Positions 25,839 through 34,198 of a stretch of 64,000 bases of DNA are shown piece after piece. Numbering within the stretch: the first letter of the stretch is position 1; the number at the start of each line of letters is the position of its first letter. Source of the stretch: CAWELS01 sp964468205 (GTDB lineage: Bacteria; Acidobacteriota; Terriglobia; Bryobacterales; Bryobacteraceae); assembly GCA_964468205.1 (NCBI GenBank), contig CAYXVG010000003.1, positions 162,101 to 226,100 of the forward strand, read 5' to 3'. The notes below the pieces were generated by a model that saw only the letters and a program-made list of their open reading frames with translations, was not told where the DNA came from and did not search any database. A program made the position numbers and the translations under genes.

Positions 25839-27302
25839 CTAAACACCCGAAGCGCTGCGCACCGCGGCCGGCGCGTCCCCCACAATGCTCTCGCCTCCGG
25901 GTTTCCTCGCCACGGCCACCAATGAGAGGCCTCCCCACGGCAAAAACTTGTCCAGCAGCCTCCACAGCCACACCGTTTTATCGAAAACCTTAAGCATCGG
26001 CTTCCCGAGACTCCGGCGCCGCAGCAGCTTCGACTGTATCCACCACATCGCGGCCGACGCTTTGTTCAACTGGACCACCTCATCCAGTTCCAAACCATTC
26101 GCCGCAAGCAACTCCCGGACCCCATGCTCGCTGAACCGCCGCCGCAATCCCAATGACTCGTCGAGTACGCCGTACACGCCGGTGTTCTGCGGCGCTAGCA
26201 CCACGAGTCTGCCGCCGGGTTTTAGCACCGATTCCATCATGGTGATCATCTGGGCCGGTTCGGCGGCATACTCGAGCAGGTTCAGGCAGAGGACGGTGTC
26301 GAAACGGTCCTCGATTCGCGCGTAGTCCTCGGCCTTCTCCGGATCGATTTCCACCACCTCCACGCTGGGAGTCTTCAGAAAACGGTTCTGCAAAGCGTGA
26401 AGACTCAAGGCGTCGTTCTCCGCCGCGACGTAGCGTAGCCGTCGGGCCATCAAACGGCCGCTCAACGTGCCAATGCCCGCGCCGAGTTCCAACACCGTAT
26501 CGCCCAGATGCGGACGGATGAGCCGGGTGATCCAGCGAATATAGTTCGGGGTTCCCGTGTGCGTGCTCAGCACGCCCCGCCCCATCGGATGGGTGTACAA
26601 ATCGTCGATCAACCAGAACTTCAGAATCGTCGCCAGCGCCTGGATCCCGTCCTTCGGGCCGATCTTCTTACCCTCCTCGTAGCTCCTCCCGTGATAGCTG
26701 ATCGGCACCTCGTAGATGCGCAACTGCCGCTTGGCGCACTTCATGGTGATTTCCGGTTCAAAACCGAACCGGTCCGACCGGATCGGGATGCTCTTCAGCA
26801 GATCCGTCCGGAACACCTTGTAACAGGTCTCCATGTCGGTGAGGTTGAGGTTCGTGAAGACGTTCGACAGCAACGTTAGCCCGCGGTTCATCTGGGAGTG
26901 CCAGAAGGGTAGCACCCGCGTCTGCGTTCCCACCAGATAGCGCGAACCGAATACTGCGTCCGCGTGACCTTCCAACAGCGGTTTCAGTAGCTGCGGATAC
27001 TCACTGGGGTCATACTCGAGATCTGCATCCTGAACAATGCAGAAATCCCCGGTCGCATGCTGGATTGCCGTCCGGATCGCCGCTCCTTTCCCCTGGTTCA
27101 CCTCGTGGAGAACCAGCTTCATGCACGGCTCGTTCTTCACAATCCGCTCCAGAATCCGGCGCGTTCCATCCGTCGAGCAATCATCCACCAGGATGATCTC
27201 CCGCTCCATGCCGTCAGGAAGAGAAGCCCTCAATACTTGCCCCAGGCTGCGTTCAACCACCGTGCGTTCGTTGTAGACAGGAACCAGGATGGAGAGTCTC
27301 AA
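25839..27302 (-). CDS. Fused family 2 glycosyltransferase and SAM methyltransferase
   Basis: 487 residues. Residues 1-250 or so are a GT2 domain of the polyprenol-phosphate-sugar synthase type: SILVPVYNERTVVE, IILVDDCSTDGT, VQDADLEYDP (the DxD metal site) and GFEPEITMKCAK. Residues about 265-440 are a class I methyltransferase with VLELGAGIGTLSGRL and CLNLLEYAAEPAQM. One chain could transfer and then methylate a sugar or lipid-linked product. TTG 27302 is the only possible start, since a stop lies in frame just upstream. AGGA is too close to be ideal, and TATACT lies 6 nt upstream. First gene of a three-gene operon. Confidence 0.87.
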   Translation of the reverse strand: MRLSILVPVYNERTVVERSLGQVLRASLPDGMEREIILVDDCSTDGTRRILERIVKNEPCMKLVLHEVNQGKGAAIRTAIQHATGDFCIVQDADLEYDPSEYPQLLKPLLEGHADAVFGSRYLVGTQTRVLPFWHSQMNRGLTLLSNVFTNLNLTDMETCYKVFRTDLLKSIPIRSDRFGFEPEITMKCAKRQLRIYEVPISYHGRSYEEGKKIGPKDGIQALATILKFWLIDDLYTHPMGRGVLSTHTGTPNYIRWITRLIRPHLGDTVLELGAGIGTLSGRLMARRLRYVAAENDALSLHALQNRFLKTPSVEVVEIDPEKAEDYARIEDRFDTVLCLNLLEYAAEPAQMITMMESVLKPGGRLVVLAPQNTGVYGVLDESLGLRRRFSEHGVRELLAANGLELDEVVQLNKASAAMWWIQSKLLRRRSLGKPMLKVFDKTVWLWRLLDKFLPWGGLSLVAVARKPGGESIVGDAPAAVRSASGV

Positions 27303-27378
27303 ATCCTAAGTATAATGAAAGGCGGATTGCACGGACTAAAGCCGCAGGGAAATCTACTACTTAAACACGGGAGGAACA

Positions 27379-28509
27379 ATGGCTGAAAACTCCGATCGGC
27401 GGAGCTTCGTTAAACAGGCCGGCCTTGGCGCCACGGGAGTCATGATCATGAGTCCGCAACTCGTGCGGGGCTCGGAAGCGAACTCCGCGCTGTCGCTGGG
27501 ATTGATCGGCTGCGGAAACCGCGGCATGTATGTCAGCGGGATCTTCGCGAAGAACGAATACGCGAGGGTTGCCGCCATCTGCGATATTTACGACGACCGC
27601 ATCCAGGCCGGGCAGGAAAAGTACTCCGGCGCCGCCGTCTACAAGGACTACAAGGAACTGCTCGCCTCTGATCTCGACGCCGTGCTGATCGCCACCCCGG
27701 CCTACCTGCACCCGGAAATGTTCGAAGCCGCTGTCGATGCGAAAAAGCATATCTTCATGGAAAAGCCCGCCGCCGTGGACGCCGAGGGCTGCCATCGTGT
27801 GAAGGCCGCCGCGCTTCGGGCAGACCCGTCCAAGCGGATCTCGGTTGACTACCAGCAACGCTACGGCAAGGACTACCGGATGGCCTATCACTTCATCAAA
27901 TCCGGCGCGATCGGCGAGATCAAGGGCGTACGGGCGTCCTGGTTTGGCGGTGGTCCCCCGCTCAAAACAGGCCACGACCCTGCCCAGGAGAAGGTCCGGA
28001 ACTGGTTCTTCTACCGCGAACTCAGCGGGGACATCCTGGTGGAACAGGACTGCCACAACATCGACGTCGTCAACTGGTTCGTCGGCTCCTACCCGGTGAA
28101 GGTCTCCGGCTATGGCGGCCGCGCAATGCGTTTCTACGGCGACATCTTCGACAATTTATCCTGCACCTTCGAATTCGCCAATGGGCTGATCTTCAGTTAT
28201 GCCGCCAACCAGTTCCGCACGCCCGGCTACGCTGACGTCTCGGAAACCTTTATCTGCGAGCACGGCGCCGTCAACACCTCGCGCCGGGGCATCACCATAT
28301 ATCAGGCAGACCGGAAGGAACCCAGGTTCGTCGAAACCAAGTACGACATTACGCAAGACGGCGTGAACGAATTCGTCGAAGGCGCCCGCACCGGCAAGAT
28401 TGAGAACTTCGGAGTTGCCGCCGCCGAGAGCACCCTCACGGCTGTGATGGCTCTCCACAGTTGCGTCCATGACCGCGAGTTCACCTGGAACGAAATGCAG
28501 AAAGCTTGA
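27379..28509 (+). CDS. Tat-exported Gfo/Idh/MocA-family oxidoreductase
   Basis: 376 residues. Tat signal DRRSFVKQAGLGATGVMIM, then the NAD(P)-binding fold (LGLIGCGNRGMYVSG), the EKP motif (FMEKPAAVDAEG) and QDCHNIDVVNW in the substrate domain. Members oxidise or reduce sugars and inositols, and some Tat-exported ones act as glycosidases, so the activity is open. GGAGGAAC lies 5-6 nt before the ATG, a clear ribosome site. It reads away from the glycan operon and is followed by the purC promoter region. Confidence 0.9.
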   Translation: MAENSDRRSFVKQAGLGATGVMIMSPQLVRGSEANSALSLGLIGCGNRGMYVSGIFAKNEYARVAAICDIYDDRIQAGQEKYSGAAVYKDYKELLASDLDAVLIATPAYLHPEMFEAAVDAKKHIFMEKPAAVDAEGCHRVKAAALRADPSKRISVDYQQRYGKDYRMAYHFIKSGAIGEIKGVRASWFGGGPPLKTGHDPAQEKVRNWFFYRELSGDILVEQDCHNIDVVNWFVGSYPVKVSGYGGRAMRFYGDIFDNLSCTFEFANGLIFSYAANQFRTPGYADVSETFICEHGAVNTSRRGITIYQADRKEPRFVETKYDITQDGVNEFVEGARTGKIENFGVAAAESTLTAVMALHSCVHDREFTWNEMQKA

Positions 28510-28517
28510 CCGAAAAG

Positions 28518-28573
28518 AAGCCGTATGGAATCGTGTTGATGCATACCGTTTCACACACGCTTCTATACGGCTT
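28518..28573. repeat. 9-bp inverted repeat flanking the purC -35
   Basis: AAGCCGTAT (28518-28526) and ATACGGCTT (28565-28573) are perfect inverse copies 38 nt apart. The right arm lies between the purC -35 and -10, ending on the first base of the -10. It is placed like a repressor site with an upstream auxiliary copy, or it could form a leader stem. Confidence 0.5.
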
Positions 28574-28578
28574 ACACT
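28550..28578 (+). promoter_or_regulatory. Promoter of purC-cvpA
   Basis: TTCACA (28550-28555), 17-nt spacer, TACACT (28573-28578). The expected start at about 28585 is only 3 nt before the purC ATG. Confidence 0.5.
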
Positions 28579-28587
28579 AGGTTTCTT

Positions 28588-29472
28588 ATGAGCGTCCTCC
28601 TCGAATCCAACCTTCCCGGCGTCGAACTCGTCTCCCGGGGTAAAGTGCGCGACATCTACGCCGTTGGCGACGAACTGTTGATCGTCGCCACCGATCGCAT
28701 CTCCGCCTTTGATTACATTCTGCCTACTGGCATCCCGCGCAAAGGCGAGGTGCTCACTCAGCTCTCCCTCTTCTGGTTTGACTTCTTTCAGGACGTTTTG
28801 CCGACGCACATCATCACGGCCAACGTGAACACCTACCCGGCGCCGCTGCCGGACTACCGTGACCAATTGGACCGCCGTTCGATGCTCGTCAGCAAAGCCG
28901 ATATGCTACAGATCGAATGTGTGGCTCGCGGCTACCTCTCCGGCTCCGGCTGGAAGGACTATCAGAAAACGGGCGCCGTGTGCGGCATCAAGCTGCCCGA
29001 AGGCCTGCGGGAAAGCGATCAGCTCCCTGAGCCGCTCTTCACTCCGGCCACGAAGGCGACCAGCGGTCACGACATCAATATCTCATTTGAGGAGGCCGCG
29101 GAGATTGTCGGCCGGGATGTCGCCGTGAAGGTACGGGCGCTCACCCTCGACATCTACTCCCGCGCTGCCGCCTACGCCCGCGAACGCGGGATCATCATTG
29201 CGGATACCAAGTTCGAATTTGGCTTCGTGGACGGCGAGCTCATTCTCGCGGATGAAGCCCTCACGCCGGATTCGTCCCGCTTCTGGCCCGCTGACGAATA
29301 TGAGCCGGGCCGGTCCCAGCACTCCTTCGACAAACAATATGTGCGCGACTATCTCGAATCCATTCACTGGAACAAGCAACCGCCGGCTCCGGAACTTCCG
29401 GAAGATGTCACTCGTAACACTTCTCAGAAGTATGTTGACGCATACCGTCTGTTAAGTGGCCAGGAACTGTGA
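28588..29472 (+). CDS. purC: SAICAR synthetase
   Basis: 294 residues. It makes SAICAR from CAIR, aspartate and ATP in purine synthesis. Motifs are GKVRDIYAVGDELLIVATDR, DRRSMLVSKADML, ECVARGYLSGSGWKDY and SGHDINISFEEA. ADTKFEFGFVDGELILADEA and DSSRFWP are the conserved metal and substrate segments. Length fits the longer fungal-like bacterial form. The only ribosome-site candidate is a weak AGG. cvpA overlaps its stop (GTGA). Confidence 0.96.
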   Translation: MSVLLESNLPGVELVSRGKVRDIYAVGDELLIVATDRISAFDYILPTGIPRKGEVLTQLSLFWFDFFQDVLPTHIITANVNTYPAPLPDYRDQLDRRSMLVSKADMLQIECVARGYLSGSGWKDYQKTGAVCGIKLPEGLRESDQLPEPLFTPATKATSGHDINISFEEAAEIVGRDVAVKVRALTLDIYSRAAAYARERGIIIADTKFEFGFVDGELILADEALTPDSSRFWPADEYEPGRSQHSFDKQYVRDYLESIHWNKQPPAPELPEDVTRNTSQKYVDAYRLLSGQEL

Positions 29473-30041
29473 ACCTTAACTGGTTAGATTTCGTCATAAT
29501 CCTGCTCGCCGGCCTGTCGGTCGCGGAAGGAATCACGAAAGGATTTGCCCGGACCGGTGTCGGTCTGGCGGCCGCGATCCTCGGCGTCATCCTCGGCATC
29601 TGGTTCTACGGGACGGTCGCCTACCACGTCCGCCCCCACGTCACGTCGCCCGGTGTCGCCAATTTCATCGGTTTTGTTGTGGTCTTCCTGAGCTGTCTCG
29701 TCGCCGGCGCTGTGATCGGCTCCATCCTCGCGGCCTTGCTCAGCAAGATGGGACTCACCTTCCTCGACCGGTTCTTTGGCGCGATCCTTGGTTGCGCGCG
29801 GGGCGCTATTGCCGCCATCGTCCTGGTGCTGATCTTGGTCGCCTTCACGCCCAACCCGCCCCCTCGCTCGGTGGAGCGTTCCCACTGGGCCCCATACCTG
29901 ATCGGAGCCGCCAACGTCCTCGCCGAGTTTGCCCCGCGCGAACTGAAGGATTCGTTTTTCGAAAGCTACGCCAAGATCAAGGAAGCCTGGAACAAGCACA
30001 TCCCCAAAAAGACGATACGCCTCCCCGAAACAGAAATCTAG
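29469..30041 (+). CDS. cvpA: CvpA-family membrane protein
   Basis: 190 residues from GTG 29469, overlapping the purC TGA by 4 nt. Four hydrophobic segments are visible (DFVIILLAGLSVAEGI, VGLAAAILGVILGIWF, FIGFVVVFLSCLVAGAVIG, and one around IAAIVLVLILVAF). The GFARTG and FLDRFFGAILGCARG stretches are typical of CvpA. CvpA is an inner-membrane protein linked to colicin V export, purine operons and envelope stress, with no settled mechanism. Coupling with purC echoes the cvpA-purF operon of E. coli. Confidence 0.88.
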   Translation: MNLNWLDFVIILLAGLSVAEGITKGFARTGVGLAAAILGVILGIWFYGTVAYHVRPHVTSPGVANFIGFVVVFLSCLVAGAVIGSILAALLSKMGLTFLDRFFGAILGCARGAIAAIVLVLILVAFTPNPPPRSVERSHWAPYLIGAANVLAEFAPRELKDSFFESYAKIKEAWNKHIPKKTIRLPETEI

Positions 30042-30188
30042 TTCGACGCAGCTCATACCGGCGGGCCGTCAAACGATCGGTGGGAATGTTACTTCCCGGT
30101 TCGCCCCAAGCGTAGGAGATGCGCACAAAACCTCTCCGTCTCGCGAGTCCTCGCCAACGCAACCTGATCAGCCACAATCGCCCAAAGG

Positions 30189-30237
30189 TAGAATGGAACT
30201 TAGTCGACAGCACGACACATTGACGTTCAAAAACGTC
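30189..30237 (+). promoter_or_regulatory. Upstream region of gph: -10-like TAGAAT and a 16-bp palindrome
   Basis: TAGAAT (30189-30194) could be a -10. A perfect palindrome GACGTT-CAAA-AACGTC lies at 30222-30237, 23 nt before the ATG. Its role is unknown (operator or short hairpin). The rest of 30042-30259 holds no gene. Confidence 0.35.
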
Positions 30238-30259
30238 TTGTTGCAGCTCACTCCTTGAT

Positions 30260-30910
30260 ATGCGCTTACTGATCTTCGATCTCGACGGTACCCTCATCGA
30301 CTCCAAGCAGGACCTCGCCAACTCCGTCAACGCGGCCCTCGAACACCGGGGGCATAGCCCTCTACCGGACGCTCTCATCCAGTCCTACGTCGGCAACGGC
30401 GCCCCCGTTCTTATCGAGCGTGCGCTCGGCCAATCCGCGTCCGGCGACGAGGTGGAGCGGACGCTCGAATATTTCCTGGCCTACTACCGGGAACACATGC
30501 TCGACAATACTTACCTGTACCCCGGCGTGCGGGAGTCGCTCGACCGCTTCCGAAACGCCGGCCTGCACATGGCCGTCCTCACGAACAAGCCCGTGAATTT
30601 CAGCCGCGACCTTGTCAAGGGCCTCGGGCTTGAGGACCATTTCTTCAGCGTCTACGGCGGCAACAGTTTCCCCGAAAAAAAACCGCATCCAATCGGTGTT
30701 CAAAAGCTGCTCCAGGAAGCTGGAGCAGCCAAAAAAGAAACTCTGTTTATTGGCGACAGCGGGGTGGATGTGAAAACCGCCCGCAACGCCGGTGTCAAGG
30801 CCGCGGGCGTCACGTACGGGTTTCAGCCCGAATCCCTCGAAGAGAATCCACCCGACCTCCTGTTCGACTCAATGCCCTCCCTTGCTGACCACCTCCTGGG
30901 CGCTGGCTGA
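30260..30910 (+). CDS. gph: Phosphoglycolate phosphatase-like HAD hydrolase
   Basis: 216 residues. HAD motif I IFDLDGTLIDS (nucleophile Asp8, acid Asp10), motif II AVLTNKP, motif III Lys in EKKPHP and motif IV FIGDSGVDVKTARNAG. The cap domain fits Gph (subfamily IA), which clears 2-phosphoglycolate made during DNA repair or Rubisco oxygenation. Substrate range of this family is broad, so the symbol is tentative. No clear Shine-Dalgarno sequence. It converges with the membrane protein gene, leaving 1 nt between stops. Confidence 0.85.
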   Translation: MRLLIFDLDGTLIDSKQDLANSVNAALEHRGHSPLPDALIQSYVGNGAPVLIERALGQSASGDEVERTLEYFLAYYREHMLDNTYLYPGVRESLDRFRNAGLHMAVLTNKPVNFSRDLVKGLGLEDHFFSVYGGNSFPEKKPHPIGVQKLLQEAGAAKKETLFIGDSGVDVKTARNAGVKAAGVTYGFQPESLEENPPDLLFDSMPSLADHLLGAG

Positions 30911-30911
30911 C

Positions 30912-32612
30912 CTACTCTCTGCGCTCCTCCCCCGGTTCCTCATCCGGCTGCGCCGGCGGTGGCTCGGCTTCTTCTGGGGCCGCCTCCACTTCGGACTCGG
31001 CTTCCGCTCTGCCTGGGACGGGTTCTCCTTCGTCCTTATCTGCTTCTGGCTCCTGAACCTCCGCAGCCAGAGCTTCTTCTACTTCGCGATCTTCCGGTTC
31101 GGGAGCGGCCGCAGGCGGCGGCGGAGCAGCGGCGGCCCCGGCCTTGCTCTCTTCTCTGGCCGCGGCCCGCGAAAGCACTCCATCCGCCCGGCTGATGATC
31201 GCCCGCAGGAAAGCCTCGGAGATAAGCCCGGACGAGAACGACATCAGCACCACGAGCGGGACGCTCTCGATCACTTTCACCTGAATCATGAACAGAAGAT
31301 AGTAGGTCACAATCGCCAGCACCGGAGCCGTGATCAGATACATGTACTGGTTGATCAGATCCCCCCGCAGCTTGTTCAGCGCATCTTGATGGCTGACCTG
31401 CCGGAGAACCGGCAAGAAAGAGAGAAAATCCTCCCGCTCCTCCGGCAGTACTGCTTGCTGTACCTCGTCAATCCGCCGGGCGCCACCGAGGTCCTCAACC
31501 TCCTGAAAAGCCTCCTTTACCGCTTGCCCCAGCTTTCGTAGCCCTTTGATCCCAAACCAGTGTTCCAACTCGAACTTCGCTGCGATCTGACGTTGGAGGT
31601 CGGGGATTCTCCGCGTCATATTGACGGCACCGCCTAACGTGGCGAGGATCAAGACGTACATCGGGATCACTAGACCGCCCCGGATATCATACAAGTCTGA
31701 TGCGACCGGCTGAGCCGATGCCTGTGCGCGCGTTACAGCCGCGCTTTCGTCGGCCGGTTGCGGCGCGGATTCGCCTTCTCCGGGCTCGCTCGGCGCCTGT
31801 TGTTGTCCACCCGCTTCTGTTTCTGCCGCCTGCCCTGGCGAGCCTTCTATAGAACCGGCATGCGCCGGCGACTCGGGAATACCCCCGATGTGAACAGCCC
31901 ACTGGTGAATGCACGCCTCGTTGAGAGCCTCCGGGCTGACGCAGTTGACCTTGAGCAGTCCCACCGGGGATTCGGCCATCCATTGATGAATGCCGGGAAA
32001 TAGTGGAACCACCAGCAGAACTAATAGCGGAGCAACCAAAAAGAAGGCGGCGCAAAGATAACTCACGCTGATCGCAATGCGGTGCTTCGTGTAGGAGTAC
32101 TTGCCCGTAAACAGCGTCAACACCAGCGCCAGCCCGCACAGCAGAATCGCCACGATCACGCCGACGAACAGCGCCGCCGACCGGCCGAGATTTTGCATCG
32201 CGTTCGCTTGCCCGGTCGCCGGCTCCTCCTCGCTCTCCTGTGGGACTGTGGCCGTGGCTTCCACCCGGATCTGCTCTGACGGTAGAAATCCAGGCAGCCA
32301 GCCGGACTCAAAACCGCCCTTTGAAATACTTGTGATCAGCGTCTGGCGCGTGGCAGGTTTGATGCGGCTGATATCCAGCGCGACGATGCCTTCGCTAACC
32401 GGCTTGCCACGAAGATAGGCGTCGCCCCTCACCACCATGCCTTCGGTAGCGTTGAACTCGAGCCTGAGTGCGATCTCCACTTCGGAAGTCGGGTTCACCT
32501 TCTCGTAGATGAACGCAAACACGAAGTATCCGATCACGGCCATCACAATCAGCGCCGCGCATCCAATAACAGTTTCGGTGGTGTCGCTGGATTTCTCCCC
32601 CTTGCCACTCAT
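30912..32612 (-). CDS. Large membrane protein with acidic, Pro/Ala/Glu-rich tail
   Basis: 566 residues from ATG 32612, with GGAGAGG 6 nt upstream; TTG 32633 is the alternative. Hydrophobic segments lie near residues 14-36 (VIGCAALIVMAVIGYFVFAF), 150-180 (LFVGVIVAILLCGLALVLTL), 185-220, about 318-335 and 430-480. A periplasmic-type loop follows the first segment, and residues about 265-310 are Gln/Glu/Pro-rich. The last 90 residues are a strongly acidic E/A/P tail. A coiled-coil-like stretch (RRIPDLQRQIAAKFELEHW onward) lies between. No family recognised. It stands alone between convergent and divergent neighbours. Confidence 0.65.
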   Translation of the reverse strand: MSGKGEKSSDTTETVIGCAALIVMAVIGYFVFAFIYEKVNPTSEVEIALRLEFNATEGMVVRGDAYLRGKPVSEGIVALDISRIKPATRQTLITSISKGGFESGWLPGFLPSEQIRVEATATVPQESEEEPATGQANAMQNLGRSAALFVGVIVAILLCGLALVLTLFTGKYSYTKHRIAISVSYLCAAFFLVAPLLVLLVVPLFPGIHQWMAESPVGLLKVNCVSPEALNEACIHQWAVHIGGIPESPAHAGSIEGSPGQAAETEAGGQQQAPSEPGEGESAPQPADESAAVTRAQASAQPVASDLYDIRGGLVIPMYVLILATLGGAVNMTRRIPDLQRQIAAKFELEHWFGIKGLRKLGQAVKEAFQEVEDLGGARRIDEVQQAVLPEEREDFLSFLPVLRQVSHQDALNKLRGDLINQYMYLITAPVLAIVTYYLLFMIQVKVIESVPLVVLMSFSSGLISEAFLRAIISRADGVLSRAAAREESKAGAAAAPPPPAAAPEPEDREVEEALAAEVQEPEADKDEGEPVPGRAEAESEVEAAPEEAEPPPAQPDEEPGEERRE

Positions 32613-32679
32613 CCTCTGCCTCTCCAGTGTCAAGCATTATGACAGCAAAAGGTTCTATTGGCAATTGAATAGCGCAATG

Positions 32680-32734
32680 AAAAGGCCGCTTGTAAACGGA
32701 AGCTCCAAATCATTCGCCCCGTTTACCAGCGGCC
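32680..32734 (-). terminator. Intrinsic terminator of the 32761-33906 gene
   Basis: 16-bp stem (32684-32699 with 32719-32734, one mismatch) and a 19-nt loop. On the minus strand it is followed by TTTT. It is the longest hairpin of this kind in the window and lies 26 nt past the stop. Confidence 0.75.
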
Positions 32735-32760
32735 CCGTTGTCTCGCAGTGTGATGAAGCC

Positions 32761-33906
32761 TTACAGCGTCGTGACCCAGCTCCGGGTCTTGTTGCTCTCC
32801 ATGCACTTCTCAAGCAACTCCATGCCCCAGAGACCATCCTCGAACGTCGGATAGTCAATCGGCGCCGACGGATCCAGCACGCGCTGATAGAAGCGCTTGT
32901 ACACCTGCTTGTGGGAATCGTCGTAGCCTTCGCTGTGGCCGCCAGGCAGGTCCGCGAATCCGGCCGCCGCTCCCTTCAGCAGTGCCGGGTCCTTCACGAT
33001 CATTTCGTTCGGCTCGTTCCGGTGGCCGATCCACAATTGGTCCGGCGACTCCTGGTTCCACATGACGCCGGCCTTGGTTCCGAAGATCTCCATCTGAAAG
33101 CGATTCTTGCAGCCGGCCGACATCTGGCTTACGGTGTACGCCCCACGGGCACGGTCGCCGAGTTGGATCAACACGCTGCCAAAGTCTTCGGTGTCGATCG
33201 GAACCTCATCGTAGTCCTCGGGCTGCAGCGTCTTGCCCGAAAAGGTCTCGATTGCGACGTTGGGCTTTTTGCGGGTCTTGTGAAAAGTCTGCATGTCACA
33301 GCAGAGCGCCGTGATCTTCATGCCGGTGAGATGCTGGCACAGGTCCATCCAATGGGAGCCCACATCCGCCACCACGCGCAGCGGACCGTTATCCTTGGAA
33401 TCGAGCCGCCAGTTGTAGTCGGTGTCGTAGAGCAGCCAGTCCTGCGAATACGTGCCCTGTGCAATCAAAATTTCGCCCAGATCGCCGGCGGCAACCATCT
33501 GGCGAATGTGCTGCAGAACGGGATAGTAGCGCAGATTGTGGTTGACGCAATTGACGATGTTCTTCTCCTTCGCCATCGCAACCATCTCCCGCGCCTCGGC
33601 TGCCGACATCGACAGCGGCTTTTCGCAAAGCACCGCCTTGCCCGCCTCCATCGCCGCCTTCGAGACCGGCGCGTGCAGCGCGTTCGGAGTGCAGACATGA
33701 ACGGCGTCAATCTCCGGATCGGCGATCAACTCCATGTAATCCCCGGTCGTGCGCTCGATGCCCAGGGCCTTGCCGAAACCCTCGGCCTCCTCCTTGGAGA
33801 TACCGGCCACTCCGGCTACTTCCACATTGCCCAACCGCCGAATCCCCTCGGTATGAACTTTCCCCATGAATCCGGCTCCTATGACCGCGGTCTTGATCTT
33901 CCGCAT
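32761..33906 (-). CDS. Cytoplasmic Gfo/Idh/MocA-family oxidoreductase
   Basis: 381 residues without a signal peptide. NAD(P)-binding motif AVIGAGFMGKVH (residues about 7-18), CEKPLSMSAAEA and ADVGSHWMDLCQHL are family hallmarks. It probably oxidises or epimerises a sugar or inositol. The start ATG 33906 has GGAAAGGATT just upstream. It is monocistronic, with its own strong terminator. The paralogue at 27379 differs by being Tat-exported. Confidence 0.9.
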   Translation of the reverse strand: MRKIKTAVIGAGFMGKVHTEGIRRLGNVEVAGVAGISKEEAEGFGKALGIERTTGDYMELIADPEIDAVHVCTPNALHAPVSKAAMEAGKAVLCEKPLSMSAAEAREMVAMAKEKNIVNCVNHNLRYYPVLQHIRQMVAAGDLGEILIAQGTYSQDWLLYDTDYNWRLDSKDNGPLRVVADVGSHWMDLCQHLTGMKITALCCDMQTFHKTRKKPNVAIETFSGKTLQPEDYDEVPIDTEDFGSVLIQLGDRARGAYTVSQMSAGCKNRFQMEIFGTKAGVMWNQESPDQLWIGHRNEPNEMIVKDPALLKGAAAGFADLPGGHSEGYDDSHKQVYKRFYQRVLDPSAPIDYPTFEDGLWGMELLEKCMESNKTRSWVTTL

Positions 33907-34139
33907 AATAATCCTTTCCTCGCTCCTGGTTGTGATCTTTCGGCATAAGTGCCTCAGATAACTCTATCGCAAACCCGGGCGGGCGAGTACAGCGGTCTCA
34001 CAAGCCAGACGGCCCCCAATATTTGTCGGACGGTCCTCGACCCGGCCGGCCATCCCAATTGCTTCGGCGCCCCATGGATGCGCGCCATAACCGTCCCCGG
34101 TGACCGGCCTCAATGACGGGCGCTTCGCATGAGTTTAAG

Positions 34140-34165
34140 CCGCCCGCCCGGATTCGGGCGGGCGG
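34140..34165 (-). terminator. GC-rich hairpin after the cupin gene
   Basis: Perfect 11-bp stem (34140-34150 with 34155-34165) and GATT loop. On the minus strand it is followed by CTTAAAC, a weak T tract. It lies 33 nt past the cupin stop. The remaining 33907-34139 stretch holds no gene that I can see. Confidence 0.5.
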
Positions 34166-34198
34166 TTGGTCGCCCTGATCCTGCTTCAGCCTTTGGAT

